NCBI GenBank assembly: GCA_937879965.1
Contig: CALFMP010000007.1
Span: forward strand, 1 to 64,000
Source of the DNA: QKMZ01 sp012965515
Lineage (GTDB): Bacteria; Cyanobacteriota; Vampirovibrionia; Obscuribacterales; Obscuribacteraceae
Direction of reading: 5' to 3'
Length of the DNA stretch: 64,000 bases
The translations under genes and the position numbers were made by a program. The notes beneath the pieces were generated by a model, which did not search any database, was not told the origin of the DNA, and worked only from the letters and a program-made list of their open reading frames with translations. Positions 8,373 to 17,433 of the stretch are shown here, piece by piece; within the stretch, counting starts at the first letter, position 1, and every line of letters begins with the position of its first letter.

Positions 8373-10121
8373 TTATTCGTCCTTGAAGTCAAAGTTCACA
8401 GACGGAAAGGTGTTCATCAGCCAACGTTGATCCTCAGCAGTGATTTTCGTACAGCGCGCAAGGAAAACCTTCTTGAAGGACGGGTTTTGGCATAGCAATG
8501 CAATTGTTTTTGCACTCACATCGGTATTCTCGATTTTCAACTGCCTGAGCTTTTTCAGCTTCGCAAAGTGTTTTACGCCCTTGTCTGTAAGTGCTGTAGA
8601 ACTGGCTTTGATTGTGTCCATTGTGGAAACTTTAGAGATCTGCTCAGCGCCTACGTCATTAAAGTTGCTGGCAATCACACTCATCCGCGCAATCGGAAGT
8701 TTAGCAAGAATACCCAAATCCTCATTGCTAAGTGCGCAGTCCATAAAGTCGACCCCCTCGAGCTGAGGATACTGCGTCAAAAACTCCAGAACGCCTTTAG
8801 AAATGACGCTATCGCGCAGCCGCACCTGTCTTAAATTGGGATTTCTCAATTGTTCTCTCGCATCCTTTATCGTCATTTCGGTTGACGTATGATCGTCAAT
8901 CTCTTTCAGATCAACGCGCAGCTGTTCCGGCTTGCCCAAAACATACTTAGCTGTCGGAGCCGGAAACATGTTGTCCGCCAACTTAATAAGCGATGACGAA
9001 AGGTCAGGTGGTGCTTCTTTAGATTCGAATTGCAGACCGTTTGTAATGAGAGAAGAAACGACGGCGGAAACAACTGCAATGCCCAGCATTTGTAAGACCA
9101 AGCTGGTTTTTGTCAGTGTCACGGTCGGTTCTGGTTTTGACGAAGAAGTTCCCTTCCGGGCCGCACCGACAACTGAAATTGCGGAGGCTTCGCCTCTGGC
9201 GAGAGCAGCTAGATCGTTTGCTGCAACACCGAGGCTCTGGTATCTTTCTTCAGGCTTTTTGGCGAGCATTACCTGCACTATTTTCTCCAGCTCAGGAGGA
9301 AACTTCTCCCCGAGAGAGGCTTCTTTCAGCGGCAGTACTGTCTCCGATTGGTGCATGAGCATTGTTGCAAGGGCTGTTTCTCCCGCAAACGGCGGTGTCC
9401 CGGTCAACGCCTCATATAAAACGCAGCCAAGCGAATACACATCACTCCTGAGATCAACTCTTGTGCCGGCGCATTGCTCGGGGCTCATATAAAGCGGACT
9501 GCCAAAAATCTCGCCGGTTTTCGTCAACGCTTGAATCTCGCCGGCTTCGTGTTGTGTAAATTTGGCAATCCCGAAGTCCAAGATTTTGATACTACCTTCG
9601 GTGCCTTGTTCTACGCCATCAATCAGCATGATATTGCTGGGTTTTATGTCGCGGTGCACAATACCCGTCTTGTGAGCATGCGCCAACCCAAAGCACACTT
9701 GCACAAACAGCGGAATGGCTTCTTCCACGCTCAAGCGAGTTTTTGTTTTCAAAACATCAGCGAGCGTCTTGCCAAAAACCAGCTCCATCGCAAGAAAAGG
9801 GGTCTGATCATCAAGAATCCCGTAATCGTGAACAGATACGATATTCGGATGGTCAACGGCAAAAGTGGCGCGTGCTTCATGCTGAAACCTGCGCAGCGTC
9901 AAATCAGATAGTAGTTTCTTGTCGATTGTTTTGAGAGCGAGCTCTTTCTCTAAGAAAACTTGCTCAACACGATAGACAATACCCATGCCGCCCTTACCGA
10001 GCACGGAAATGACTCTGTATCGCCCGCCCAACATATGGTTAGGCTTATAAATCGAACTGTCTGAAGATTCGGAATCATCGGATTCCGCGCCATGCAGCGT
10101 CTCTGGATCGGACTCCGGCAC
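8373..10121 (-). CDS. Hanks-type Ser/Thr protein kinase with C-terminal leucine-rich-repeat sensor
   Basis: This is a 582-residue membrane kinase. The cytoplasmic kinase domain spans about residues 33-300: G-loop VLGKGGMGIVYRV, Lys in ELALKTI, HRDIKPSNIM, DFGIAKF, SPLYMSPEQ. A linker is followed by one transmembrane segment around LVLQMLGIAVVSAVVSSLI (about 338-356). The C-terminal part (about 410-575) reads as leucine-rich repeats (LRQVRLRDS, LEGVDFMDCALSNEDLGILA, LRQLKIENTDVSAK). In PknB-type kinases such an extracytoplasmic C-terminus senses a ligand; pairing with LRRs is less common than PASTA. Start is GTG. It is a lone minus-strand gene. Confidence 0.9.
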   Translation of the reverse strand: MPESDPETLHGAESDDSESSDSSIYKPNHMLGGRYRVISVLGKGGMGIVYRVEQVFLEKELALKTIDKKLLSDLTLRRFQHEARATFAVDHPNIVSVHDYGILDDQTPFLAMELVFGKTLADVLKTKTRLSVEEAIPLFVQVCFGLAHAHKTGIVHRDIKPSNIMLIDGVEQGTEGSIKILDFGIAKFTQHEAGEIQALTKTGEIFGSPLYMSPEQCAGTRVDLRSDVYSLGCVLYEALTGTPPFAGETALATMLMHQSETVLPLKEASLGEKFPPELEKIVQVMLAKKPEERYQSLGVAANDLAALARGEASAISVVGAARKGTSSSKPEPTVTLTKTSLVLQMLGIAVVSAVVSSLITNGLQFESKEAPPDLSSSLIKLADNMFPAPTAKYVLGKPEQLRVDLKEIDDHTSTEMTIKDAREQLRNPNLRQVRLRDSVISKGVLEFLTQYPQLEGVDFMDCALSNEDLGILAKLPIARMSVIASNFNDVGAEQISKVSTMDTIKASSTALTDKGVKHFAKLKKLRQLKIENTDVSAKTIALLCQNPSFKKVFLARCTKITAEDQRWLMNTFPSVNFDFKDE

Positions 10122-10196
10122 CTAAACAGCCCCTACACCTATCAATCAGTTACATACCCAGGTTATGAGATCTTTTCTTTCAGAACCAACAATCGT

Positions 10197-11231
10197 CTAC
10201 AAAAGTGCTTTCGAAAGTTCCTTTTCAGCAGAAAACCAACGATATGGCGATGTCTCTTCGAAAACATAGTAGTCGCCTTGTGTTTGCCCACAGACAAAAC
10301 AAGTGTTCGCCCAATGTTCTTCGCCTGTAACCTGGGAATATCGCAATTGAACAGTCGCTGGCACCGGTTGTGGTGGCATGCGTGTGTCCCATTTCTTATG
10401 GTCCGGCCAATCGAAAACAAAGATGCGGTTAGTGCAACTCCAGCATTCATGCAAACGTATCGAATAGCTTTCGTCGAATGGCGCCACACCTGCGATCTTG
10501 ACCAGGGATCTGAGTTGCTCCTCCTCGCTCAGCTCCTTGCTCTCTTTTCGTTTGCCCTCAACGGCAATCAGCCGGAGATGATTTTTCACAACCGACTTCG
10601 GCTTCGCAGATAATGCGGTGGATTGCAAGTGTCCGAGCAGCTGTTTCAGCGAGAGGACTTTTACATGCCCGATGTCGGAGGTTGCCAGCTGTAACTCTGC
10701 GCGAGTGAAAACCAAAATTGTATTCACATAGGGCAGCCTCCTTTCAGTTCTTATCTGAACTGCTTGCTGTTTAACCTTCGACAAAAAGTCTCTTTCAAAT
10801 GGTACATTCCGCCCCTTGACGCGGCGGGAAAGGCGCGAGCCATCAAAGAAAACTGCTCCAGAATGCGCTTTCGCATCAATCAAAAAAATGTTGTTATCCG
10901 GCGAAGTGATTAGAAAGTCAACATCGCCGCAGCCTTCGAGCGGAATGTTTCTCTCAACTTTCCAGGACTCCGGCAACTGCCGCAACACGGATGCGACATC
11001 GTCCTCTCCAATTGCGCCGACCATTGCCGAGCGAGCGGATTCGGAAAAATGTTTTCCAATCAAGAAGAAAACCCGTGCGCACAGAAGAAGCACTATTGCA
11101 CACTCGAGCGGACGCTTAGACACCAGGGCAAGTGGACAGAAAGCTACCATCATGAACGCGACAAATGAGTGAAGACGTGAAAGCGAATTCCAGCGAATGA
11201 AAAGCGTTCCGGGACCGTGCCAATCGCGCAT
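10197..11231 (-). CDS. NERD-domain protein with membrane segments and CxxC zinc-type motifs
   Basis: This protein has 344 residues. An N-terminal hydrophobic stretch (about 20-65; FVAFMMVAFCPLAL and ECAIVLLLCARVFFLI) suggests two membrane helices. A NERD (nuclease-related) domain follows at about 80-215: GAIGEDDVASVL, GDVDFLITSPDN, FLIDAKAHSGAV, which place the acidic and Lys residues of a restriction-endonuclease-like fold. Near the C-terminus are two CxxC pairs (CWSCTNRI and CFVCGQTQ), a probable zinc site. The start ATG follows GAGGG; an upstream GTG would add 25 residues. Function is probably nucleic-acid related but unproven; NERD proteins are diverse. Confidence 0.8.
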   Translation of the reverse strand: MRDWHGPGTLFIRWNSLSRLHSFVAFMMVAFCPLALVSKRPLECAIVLLLCARVFFLIGKHFSESARSAMVGAIGEDDVASVLRQLPESWKVERNIPLEGCGDVDFLITSPDNNIFLIDAKAHSGAVFFDGSRLSRRVKGRNVPFERDFLSKVKQQAVQIRTERRLPYVNTILVFTRAELQLATSDIGHVKVLSLKQLLGHLQSTALSAKPKSVVKNHLRLIAVEGKRKESKELSEEEQLRSLVKIAGVAPFDESYSIRLHECWSCTNRIFVFDWPDHKKWDTRMPPQPVPATVQLRYSQVTGEEHWANTCFVCGQTQGDYYVFEETSPYRWFSAEKELSKALL

Positions 11232-11518
11232 TCTAAGCCCTCGATTCGAGATTAATGAACTGATGTTAGAGGCCGGCGATAGCCGTTTCACTGTTGAATT
11301 GTGCACATTTGCAGACTTTCATCTCAGTTTGAAAGCCTCTCGGCAATCCCAAGCGCAGGGAGAAATTTATAGAGCCTTTTCGTGTTTTCCGGCTGGTACG
11401 CGAACGATAATAGTGAGAATCTAGAATTCGGCAAGACTCCTCTAAGCTCTAAGCCATATCCGTTCCCGCTGACTTCGCGTCGGCGGCTGGTGTCCTTCCT
11501 TCCCTCCAGGTTCTAAAA

Positions 11519-12232
11519 ATGGCAATAACAACACACTCTGATGCCGGAGACTATGCTGTTGCAACTCGTGGGCAAACAGCGCCGGTCGAAACCGCTTTTG
11601 TGAATGCTCAACTCTCGGACATCAAAATGCTGGCGGGCGACCAAAGTTCATCATATGTCCAAAATGACAATTTCAAGATTTTGTTGGCGGACAATTCCGC
11701 AACTGCAGAAACGCCGGCGCAGCGGCGGCAAGAGTTTGTTGACGGATTCGGTCGCCTGGGCAAGCTGTACAACGATTCAGTTAATGATCCCGGACGTTTT
11801 GCAAAATTCCAGGAACGTATGCAGGGCGTTTTTCAATTTGATCGCGAGACATTCAAGGCGATGGGTCGCATTGGTGACAGCCTGGTTGCAAATCCGCCAG
11901 CTTCACCTGAACAAGTCGGCAGACAGCTAGCCGACATTTTGCACGATACGATGAACCGAAAAGGCGGAAACATCGATCTTTCTCAGCCGGAATGGGTCAA
12001 TCTGCAATCGGCAATGGCCGGCGTAATGATTGGTGCCGGCGCCACATTCAGACCGCAAACGAAAGCAGAGCAAAACATCTCAATGGTTGATGCGATGGAT
12101 GCGCAGCTCCGTCAAAACAAGGTGCCTTACGTCAATGCGATTATTTGGGGTGATACGAAAGAACCGGGGCTAGCGATTGTTCCGCCAGGCCAAAGCCTGA
12201 CGCGACAACAGCGACTCAACTTTCAGGGATAA
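11519..12232 (+). CDS. Hypothetical soluble protein
   Basis: This 237-residue protein has no signal peptide or transmembrane segment. It is largely helical in appearance (QRRQEFVDGFGRLGKLYNDS, AKFQERMQGVFQFDRETFKA) with a Gly/Ala-rich middle (SAMAGVMIGAGATF). No motif or family was recognised. The upstream 200 nt are non-coding. The ribosome site before the ATG is weak (ccagg). The gene ends next to the stop of a small convergent gene (12233) and stands alone on the plus strand. Confidence 0.65.
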   Translation: MAITTHSDAGDYAVATRGQTAPVETAFVNAQLSDIKMLAGDQSSSYVQNDNFKILLADNSATAETPAQRRQEFVDGFGRLGKLYNDSVNDPGRFAKFQERMQGVFQFDRETFKAMGRIGDSLVANPPASPEQVGRQLADILHDTMNRKGGNIDLSQPEWVNLQSAMAGVMIGAGATFRPQTKAEQNISMVDAMDAQLRQNKVPYVNAIIWGDTKEPGLAIVPPGQSLTRQQRLNFQG

Positions 12233-12445
12233 CTAGAACGATGAGATAAAGTCTTTCAGTTCGTCGGGTGTATCGTCCCTTTTGACTTTATCGGCTTTGT
12301 AGTTCCAGCCAACCTTGTCGGTTTTAATCTCACCGGCTGGGCATTGCTCGTCGCCGATATCTCCGGCATCAGTTACTTCCTTTACTCGGTCGTGGTCGGC
12401 CTCATGCCCGCTTCCCTCTTTACCGCGATTCTTCTTGTTCGCCAT
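12233..12445 (-). CDS. Small charged hydrophilic protein
   Basis: This 70-residue protein is rich in Lys, Asp and Glu (MANKKNRGKEGSGHEADHD at the N-terminus) and has one Cys. It contains no hydrophobic core, so it is probably intrinsically disordered. A strong ribosome site (AAGGAGA, 8 nt before ATG) supports it as a real gene. No family was recognised. It lies convergent with the gene ending at 12232. Confidence 0.6.
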   Translation of the reverse strand: MANKKNRGKEGSGHEADHDRVKEVTDAGDIGDEQCPAGEIKTDKVGWNYKADKVKRDDTPDELKDFISSF

Positions 12446-12608
12446 CTGATGTCTCCTTCCAATGAGCTGTCAGCGCACAGCTATTCGGTATTCATTGTTG
12501 ATGCTTGCTTCGTACATTCGGACAACGGATTCGACCGGCGCGAACCAACCCAGGTTCCCAAAGCTTTTAAGGTTACAGTCAAAACGTAAGGTCAAAAGGG
12601 TTGGAAGC

Positions 12609-13367
12609 CTAAGCGCTGGCAGCCTTATAGGGCTTCAAAGGCATTTCGCGGAAAAGATACTTGAGACCTGGAACCGGCAACTCGTGCTTCATTTCACCCA
12701 CGACCTTGAGACCGACCCTTTCATAAAGCGGCTGAGCGGCGGCTTCGCCCTTGTAGGTGCTGGTGTAGAGTCTCAAATAGTCTGCATTCGACTTCTTTGC
12801 CTCATCAATTGAGAAGTCGAGGAGTTTTTGACCTATCCCTTTCCCCCTGTAGGCGGGGCGGACGCTCATCCAGCCGAGCCATAGAGCCTCACCCTGGTCC
12901 TTAGCGGTTTGATAGAGTCCGGTCGTTCCAAGCACTCGGTTCTCTTTGTCCACCGCCAGGAAATAACGAGCATTCATTTCTCTCTGCCCTGCGTGCATTT
13001 TTGTCACCGTCGGCGAGAGCGCAGCCTTGAAATCGGTGGCAGGATTCAGGAAGCCCATTCCGTATCTAAAGCCGTCCTTGCCGGCTTCGATAGCGGCAGG
13101 AAGGTTCTCCGCAGTCATCGGTATGATACGGACGTCCTCGGGATTTAATGTTCTTGCAGCGGCAGCCAGCGCCCGCTGAGAGATAGCGTAAGGAACGTAT
13201 CGAGAGGCAGCGTATGTGCCTGCACCGAGAATGCCCACAGTCACAGCTGAAGCGACAGGGTGACGCTCAATGAAGCCGTAAGCGTCGCTGAAAATACTGT
13301 CTGACGATTGAGAATCGGAGGGCTTTCCCTCTCCGGTTTCCAACGCGTTGTCTACGCGTTCGTTCAT
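12609..13367 (-). CDS. GNAT-family N-acetyltransferase with N-terminal membrane segment
   Basis: This is a 252-residue protein. Residues about 38-60 (HPVASAVTVGILGAGTYAAS) form a Gly/Ala-rich hydrophobic helix, likely a membrane anchor. The C-terminal part (about 95-240) is a GNAT domain: LGTTGLYQTA, then the acetyl-CoA loop SVRPAYRGKGIGQKLLD with the R/Q-x-x-G-x-G/A signature, and a late PLYERVGLKVVGE typical of the family. It probably transfers acetyl from acetyl-CoA to an amine; substrate is unknown. The start ATG follows GAGAGG. Tethering of a GNAT to a membrane helix is unusual. Confidence 0.85.
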   Translation of the reverse strand: MNERVDNALETGEGKPSDSQSSDSIFSDAYGFIERHPVASAVTVGILGAGTYAASRYVPYAISQRALAAAARTLNPEDVRIIPMTAENLPAAIEAGKDGFRYGMGFLNPATDFKAALSPTVTKMHAGQREMNARYFLAVDKENRVLGTTGLYQTAKDQGEALWLGWMSVRPAYRGKGIGQKLLDFSIDEAKKSNADYLRLYTSTYKGEAAAQPLYERVGLKVVGEMKHELPVPGLKYLFREMPLKPYKAASA

Positions 13368-13563
13368 GGATGTGCCTCTCAAACAGGGCAGGTTTTGGAG
13401 GAATTGCACCAATAATAGGTCTCACAATCGCGGCTGTGAATGGGGGAAACACCATGCGTGCAAAGGCTCACAGGCGCGCATTATCCTCGGTTCTAAACGG
13501 GGCGTCGAAGGCATACCGCAACCGTCGACGCCTGGCGCAAAACCTACATTAATCTTTGAGCGA

Positions 13564-14658
13564 CTAGTTTTTGCGTTCCACTTCCGCTGGCTTCGTTGAA
13601 GCATTCTTATCGGCAGCATCGAATGCTGCTTGCACAAGAATTGAAATGAAATACATGGCGATGAAGCCGCCCACAAAATACGCGACCGTAATCCAGTTTT
13701 GTTTGGCCTTGGCGCGGTGATGAGAGAGCGCCTTTCGCTCAACGCTGACGCCCTTCGACAGTTTCTTCAGATCCGAAATAACTTCGTCCATTGACTTATA
13801 GCGATCTTCAGGCTCTTTCTCCATAGCTCTGAAAATCACCCGAGTCAGGTCAGCGGAAACCTTGACGTTGTGCGGAAACTCGGGTGGCTGATTGTTGACG
13901 TGCTTGTACATCACATCCATGTAGTTGTCGCCTTCGAATGGCGGACAACCAGCCATAGAGAAATACATCAAACAACCGAGTGAATAAATGTCTGTTGCAC
14001 CATCGAGTTTCAATCCTTTGATCTGCTGAGGGCTCATATATAGCGGTGTGCCGATGACCATACCATCCATGGTCAGTCCTTCTTTCGGTGCCGGTGCGCT
14101 CTCGTCGTGAATCAGTTTTGCAATTCCAAAATCGACTATCCGCACATCGTTGTTTTCGTGATGCTCGTTCTTGCACAGAACAACATGCTCAGGCTTCAAG
14201 TCGCGATGAATCACTTTCATCTTGTGAGCGTTTCCAATCGCTGCAGCAATCTGAATGAAGATCGCAATCGCCTCGCGCTCCGCGAGCGGACCGCGCGTCT
14301 CAACCCACTCATGGAGAGTGATTCCATCGAGCCAGTCCATCACAAGGTATGGCATCTTGCTCTTGGTGATACCAAAGTCGCGAACCTGGCAAATGCCTGG
14401 ATGCTTCAATGCGCTTGCCGCCTTTGCCTCAGTGATAAAGCGCTGACGCATATCTTCATCGGCTGCATATTTCGGCAGCAGGATCTTGATCGCTAGATCT
14501 GCATTCGTGTAACGGTTGCGCGCACTATAAATTGCGCCCATTCCGCCCTGCCTGACTTTCATCTTCAAATCGTACTGCTCAGGCAATTCCTTGAGCAGTG
14601 GATCGAATTCGGCTTCAGCGACTGCTTGATTCCAGTGCTCGCTTGTAGAGTCCGTCAT
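13564..14658 (-). CDS. Hanks-type Ser/Thr protein kinase with short C-terminal membrane tail
   Basis: This kinase has 364 residues. The kinase domain is at about 29-290: VRQGGMGAIYSARN, Lys in ADLAIKILL, HRDLKPEHVVL, DFGIAKLI, TPLYMSPQQ. A linker with basic residues leads to one transmembrane segment (about 325-347; WITVAYFVGGFIAMYFISIL) and only about 15 further residues, so no large extracytoplasmic sensor exists. It lies 9 nt downstream of a TPR/proline-rich secreted protein gene (14668), so both are probably one operon and the secreted protein may belong to the same pathway. Confidence 0.92.
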   Translation of the reverse strand: MTDSTSEHWNQAVAEAEFDPLLKELPEQYDLKMKVRQGGMGAIYSARNRYTNADLAIKILLPKYAADEDMRQRFITEAKAASALKHPGICQVRDFGITKSKMPYLVMDWLDGITLHEWVETRGPLAEREAIAIFIQIAAAIGNAHKMKVIHRDLKPEHVVLCKNEHHENNDVRIVDFGIAKLIHDESAPAPKEGLTMDGMVIGTPLYMSPQQIKGLKLDGATDIYSLGCLMYFSMAGCPPFEGDNYMDVMYKHVNNQPPEFPHNVKVSADLTRVIFRAMEKEPEDRYKSMDEVISDLKKLSKGVSVERKALSHHRAKAKQNWITVAYFVGGFIAMYFISILVQAAFDAADKNASTKPAEVERKN

Positions 14659-14667
14659 AAGCTGCTC

Positions 14668-15900
14668 CTACTTCGCATCGACTTTCTCAGGAGCTGGCGA
14701 TTCCACCGGTGCTGAATCAGATGGAGTCGGTGCAACAGGAGCTGGAGAAACTTCTGCAGGTGCAGGAGCGGCTTCTACCGGTGAAGGAGCAGCAGTCGTA
14801 GTTTGTGGGGCTGCAGGTTCTGCCGAAGGTGCGGGTTCGGACGCCGGTGCTGTTGCGGCGTTCGCGCCTGAACTGTTGCCACCACTTGAAGCTGCTTCGT
14901 TGTTGGATTCAGAAACGATTTTTCCGTCTGATGTCATTACCGGCCAGTCAGCTGTTGGTGGCGGCAGCAGCGTACCGGGCGGACTTGCAGGAGGAGAGCT
15001 AGCCGCTGCAGCTTCCGTAGCCACAGGAGAACCAGTGGAGGAAGATGCAGCAGTAGCTGGAGTTGCAGTTGAAGATTCACTTGGCACCGGTGGTGCAGTC
15101 GCTTCGGGTGGAGCGGTGGAAACCTCAGTGCTCGCCTCAGGCACCGCAGGTAGTGTCGCTGTCGCAGCCGGTTGTGTTCCGGCTACAGGAGCTGCACCCG
15201 CGCCACTTTCACCACCTTGCGATGCTAATTCCGCATCAATCACATCAGCTTCGGAATTCTTGTTGAGTTTTCGCAAGACCTCACCATATACGCGTAGCGT
15301 AGTCGAGTAAGTCTTTGGGGGAATACTGCGGTCGTGACGTACAATGTCCGCCGATTGTTTGAGTACTCCTTCCGCGCTCGACAAATCGCCCTTATCGATG
15401 AATAGACTAGAGAGATCGGTTTGCGCTTGAACGGCAGCAGTCGGGTTCTGCGCTTTAGCGTTATTCGCGAATGCAACTACTGTCTTTTGATAACCGATCG
15501 CTTCGTCCAACTTATGCTGATTTTTCGCGACATTTGCCAATCGAGCAAGCACAGGAGCGCTCTTAGGGCTGCCCGGACCATCTCGTTTGGCGATAACTTT
15601 CAGCGCTTCCTGAAAGTATTGCTCGGCAGTTGCCCACTGCTTTTTGGCTTGCAGTTGAATTCCAGTCGTCACGTACTGTTCTATCGTTTTCGTCTGAGCG
15701 ATCATCGCCTGCTGCGCTTGAATCAGCGACTCAGCTGTGCGCCTGACCACTTTTCCATGCCCCATACTGGCGGCAGTTCCAGCGCCCATCCCGGCGCCTA
15801 GACCTCGGACGAAAGTACCTTCCATCATTCCTTGTGATTGTGCCGGAGAAATGCAGGCAATGGACACCAGCAGCAGCGCTAAAGTGCGAGCCTTTTGCAT
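14668..15900 (-). CDS. Exported TPR protein with long Pro/Ala/Ser-rich tail
   Basis: This protein has 410 residues. A signal peptide (MQKARTLALLLVSIACISPAQS) is followed by a Gly/Ala/Met segment, then tetratricopeptide repeats (about 75-215; KKQWATAEQYFQEALKVI, HKLDEAIGYQKTVVAF, GDLSSAEGVLKQSADIV). Residues about 230-410 are low-complexity Pro/Ala/Ser/Thr with short degenerate repeats such as PAPAEVSPAPVAP. The ribosome site AGGAAA precedes the ATG. It is the first gene of a likely operon with the kinase at 13564. It acts outside the cytoplasm, probably as a protein-interaction scaffold with an extended wall- or envelope-spanning tail. Confidence 0.85.
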   Translation of the reverse strand: MQKARTLALLLVSIACISPAQSQGMMEGTFVRGLGAGMGAGTAASMGHGKVVRRTAESLIQAQQAMIAQTKTIEQYVTTGIQLQAKKQWATAEQYFQEALKVIAKRDGPGSPKSAPVLARLANVAKNQHKLDEAIGYQKTVVAFANNAKAQNPTAAVQAQTDLSSLFIDKGDLSSAEGVLKQSADIVRHDRSIPPKTYSTTLRVYGEVLRKLNKNSEADVIDAELASQGGESGAGAAPVAGTQPAATATLPAVPEASTEVSTAPPEATAPPVPSESSTATPATAASSSTGSPVATEAAAASSPPASPPGTLLPPPTADWPVMTSDGKIVSESNNEAASSGGNSSGANAATAPASEPAPSAEPAAPQTTTAAPSPVEAAPAPAEVSPAPVAPTPSDSAPVESPAPEKVDAK

Positions 15901-16071
15901 AGATTTAATTTCCTAGTAAGAAGAAGGGATTCGGGGAAGATTTGGTAGCAATTCCATACCCAAATTCACGCGTGAGCAAACCGGCTCGCAGAAAGCTTAC
16001 GTTTATGTAATCAAAATTGCCATTTGCCGAAGGATAAGTTCGAAGCCAAATCCAATTATGAAATCGAAAAC

Positions 16072-17433
16072 CTACTGGTTATCGATGTATCGAGCACGCG
16101 GTGCAGCAGCGTGTGCATTTAAGCCTTCAAGATTGGCAAATGCTTCGGTCTCCTGATGCAACTCGTTTGCATTCGAACGCACGCGAATCCAAGTTTGTGC
16201 ACGCAGGAAAGTGAGTGGGTTGAGTGCACCGGCAAATCGCGCTGATCTATTAGTAGGAAGTGTGTGATTCGGACCGGCAACGTAGTCGCCGTTCGGCACT
16301 GTCGCGTTGTAGCCGATGAACAATGCGCCGTAGTTGACCAGATGCGGTTGCAAATCTTCGGGCTTCGCAACATGCAACTGCAAGTGCTCAGGAGCGATGT
16401 TGTTGGCTGCAGCAATGCAAGCAACAATGTCAGGCAAAACTAGAATCACGCTCTTGCTCAGGCTTTCGTCGATGAAATCAGGCAAGGCTATTTCGGAGCG
16501 CACTTTTGGCAGCTCGGCGAGCACCTGCGTTGCGACCGCCTCGTCATCGGTTAGAAGAAACGCGCGTGCATCCGGATCATGTTCGGCCTGCGACAGCAAA
16601 TCGAGGGCCAGCCAATATGGGTTACTTCCGTGATCGGCAATGATGCAAATCTCGCTGGGACCAGCAAGCATATCGATGCCGATACGTCCCTGCAATTGAC
16701 GCTTAGCTTCGGTCACATAGGCATTTCCTGGACCGACAATCATATCTGCAGGCTTGACGGTTTTAGTGCCGAATGTCGCAGCCGCTACAGCTTGCGCCCC
16801 ACCGACCTGGTGAAATTCAGTGACACCAGCAACGGTGCCGGCGTAAAGTATCTCATCAGTGAGATTGGGAGAGAGAATGAAAACTTCAGAAACGCCGGCG
16901 ACTTTTGCGGTAATTGCAGTCATAAGCGCCGTGGATGTAAGAGGGAAACGTCCGGAAGGGACATAACAAGCCACGCGACCAACGGGTCGAAAATTCAATC
17001 CGGTGTCGAAACGTTCGTAAGAAACGTGAATCGGTCGAATCGCCGCAACTGTTGCTTCAGCAAAAGCTCTGATTCTCGACGCGGCCAAGTCGATAGTCCG
17101 CACTGTATCCTCAGGCAGTTGATCGACAAGCGCATCGATGCCTTCTTGTTCCATAAACAACGGCGGTGAAACAGTATCACCAAATCGATCAGCTAACTGC
17201 GCAATCGCAACATCACCGTCACGACGAACGTGATTGATGATTTGCTCGACTTCCTGAGCAATACTAAGCGCGGCAAAGGCACCACTATGCTTCGTGCTCG
17301 CCATCGGCGGGCCACCGGAAGACCCACCCGTGAGAGGTGGCGGGGCAGGAATGGACTCGCTGTCCATCGGCGCACCACTCGCCATCTTCTTCAACCAGGC
17401 AATGGCGTCAGCACCCTTGTAAAGCGGAATCAT
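16072..17433 (-). CDS. hisD: Histidinol dehydrogenase
   Basis: A 453-residue enzyme catalysing the last two steps of histidine synthesis (histidinol to histidine, two NAD-dependent oxidations). Key residues are visible: GPGNAYVTEAKRQL, the zinc ligands Gln/His in LSQAEHDPDA, the catalytic Glu-His in APEHLQL, Asp in NGDYVAGPNHTLPT, and the final zinc His in EGLNAHAA. About 35 extra N-terminal residues, Pro/Gly-rich, precede the usual start. Its ATG overlaps the stop of hisA-hisI-hisE as ATGA, so the two are translationally coupled. It is the last gene of the his operon; no clear terminator was found after it. Confidence 0.97.
   Translation of the reverse strand: MIPLYKGADAIAWLKKMASGAPMDSESIPAPPPLTGGSSGGPPMASTKHSGAFAALSIAQEVEQIINHVRRDGDVAIAQLADRFGDTVSPPLFMEQEGIDALVDQLPEDTVRTIDLAASRIRAFAEATVAAIRPIHVSYERFDTGLNFRPVGRVACYVPSGRFPLTSTALMTAITAKVAGVSEVFILSPNLTDEILYAGTVAGVTEFHQVGGAQAVAAATFGTKTVKPADMIVGPGNAYVTEAKRQLQGRIGIDMLAGPSEICIIADHGSNPYWLALDLLSQAEHDPDARAFLLTDDEAVATQVLAELPKVRSEIALPDFIDESLSKSVILVLPDIVACIAAANNIAPEHLQLHVAKPEDLQPHLVNYGALFIGYNATVPNGDYVAGPNHTLPTNRSARFAGALNPLTFLRAQTWIRVRSNANELHQETEAFANLEGLNAHAAAPRARYIDNQ

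Noticed and set aside
14668..15200. Pro/Ala-rich repetitive DNA as a possible mobile or CRISPR-like repeat
   Set aside because: The repeats are coding low complexity in frame with the TPR protein, without regular spacers.
16579..17169. 196-codon plus-strand frame inside hisD
   Set aside because: It is antisense to hisD with no family features.
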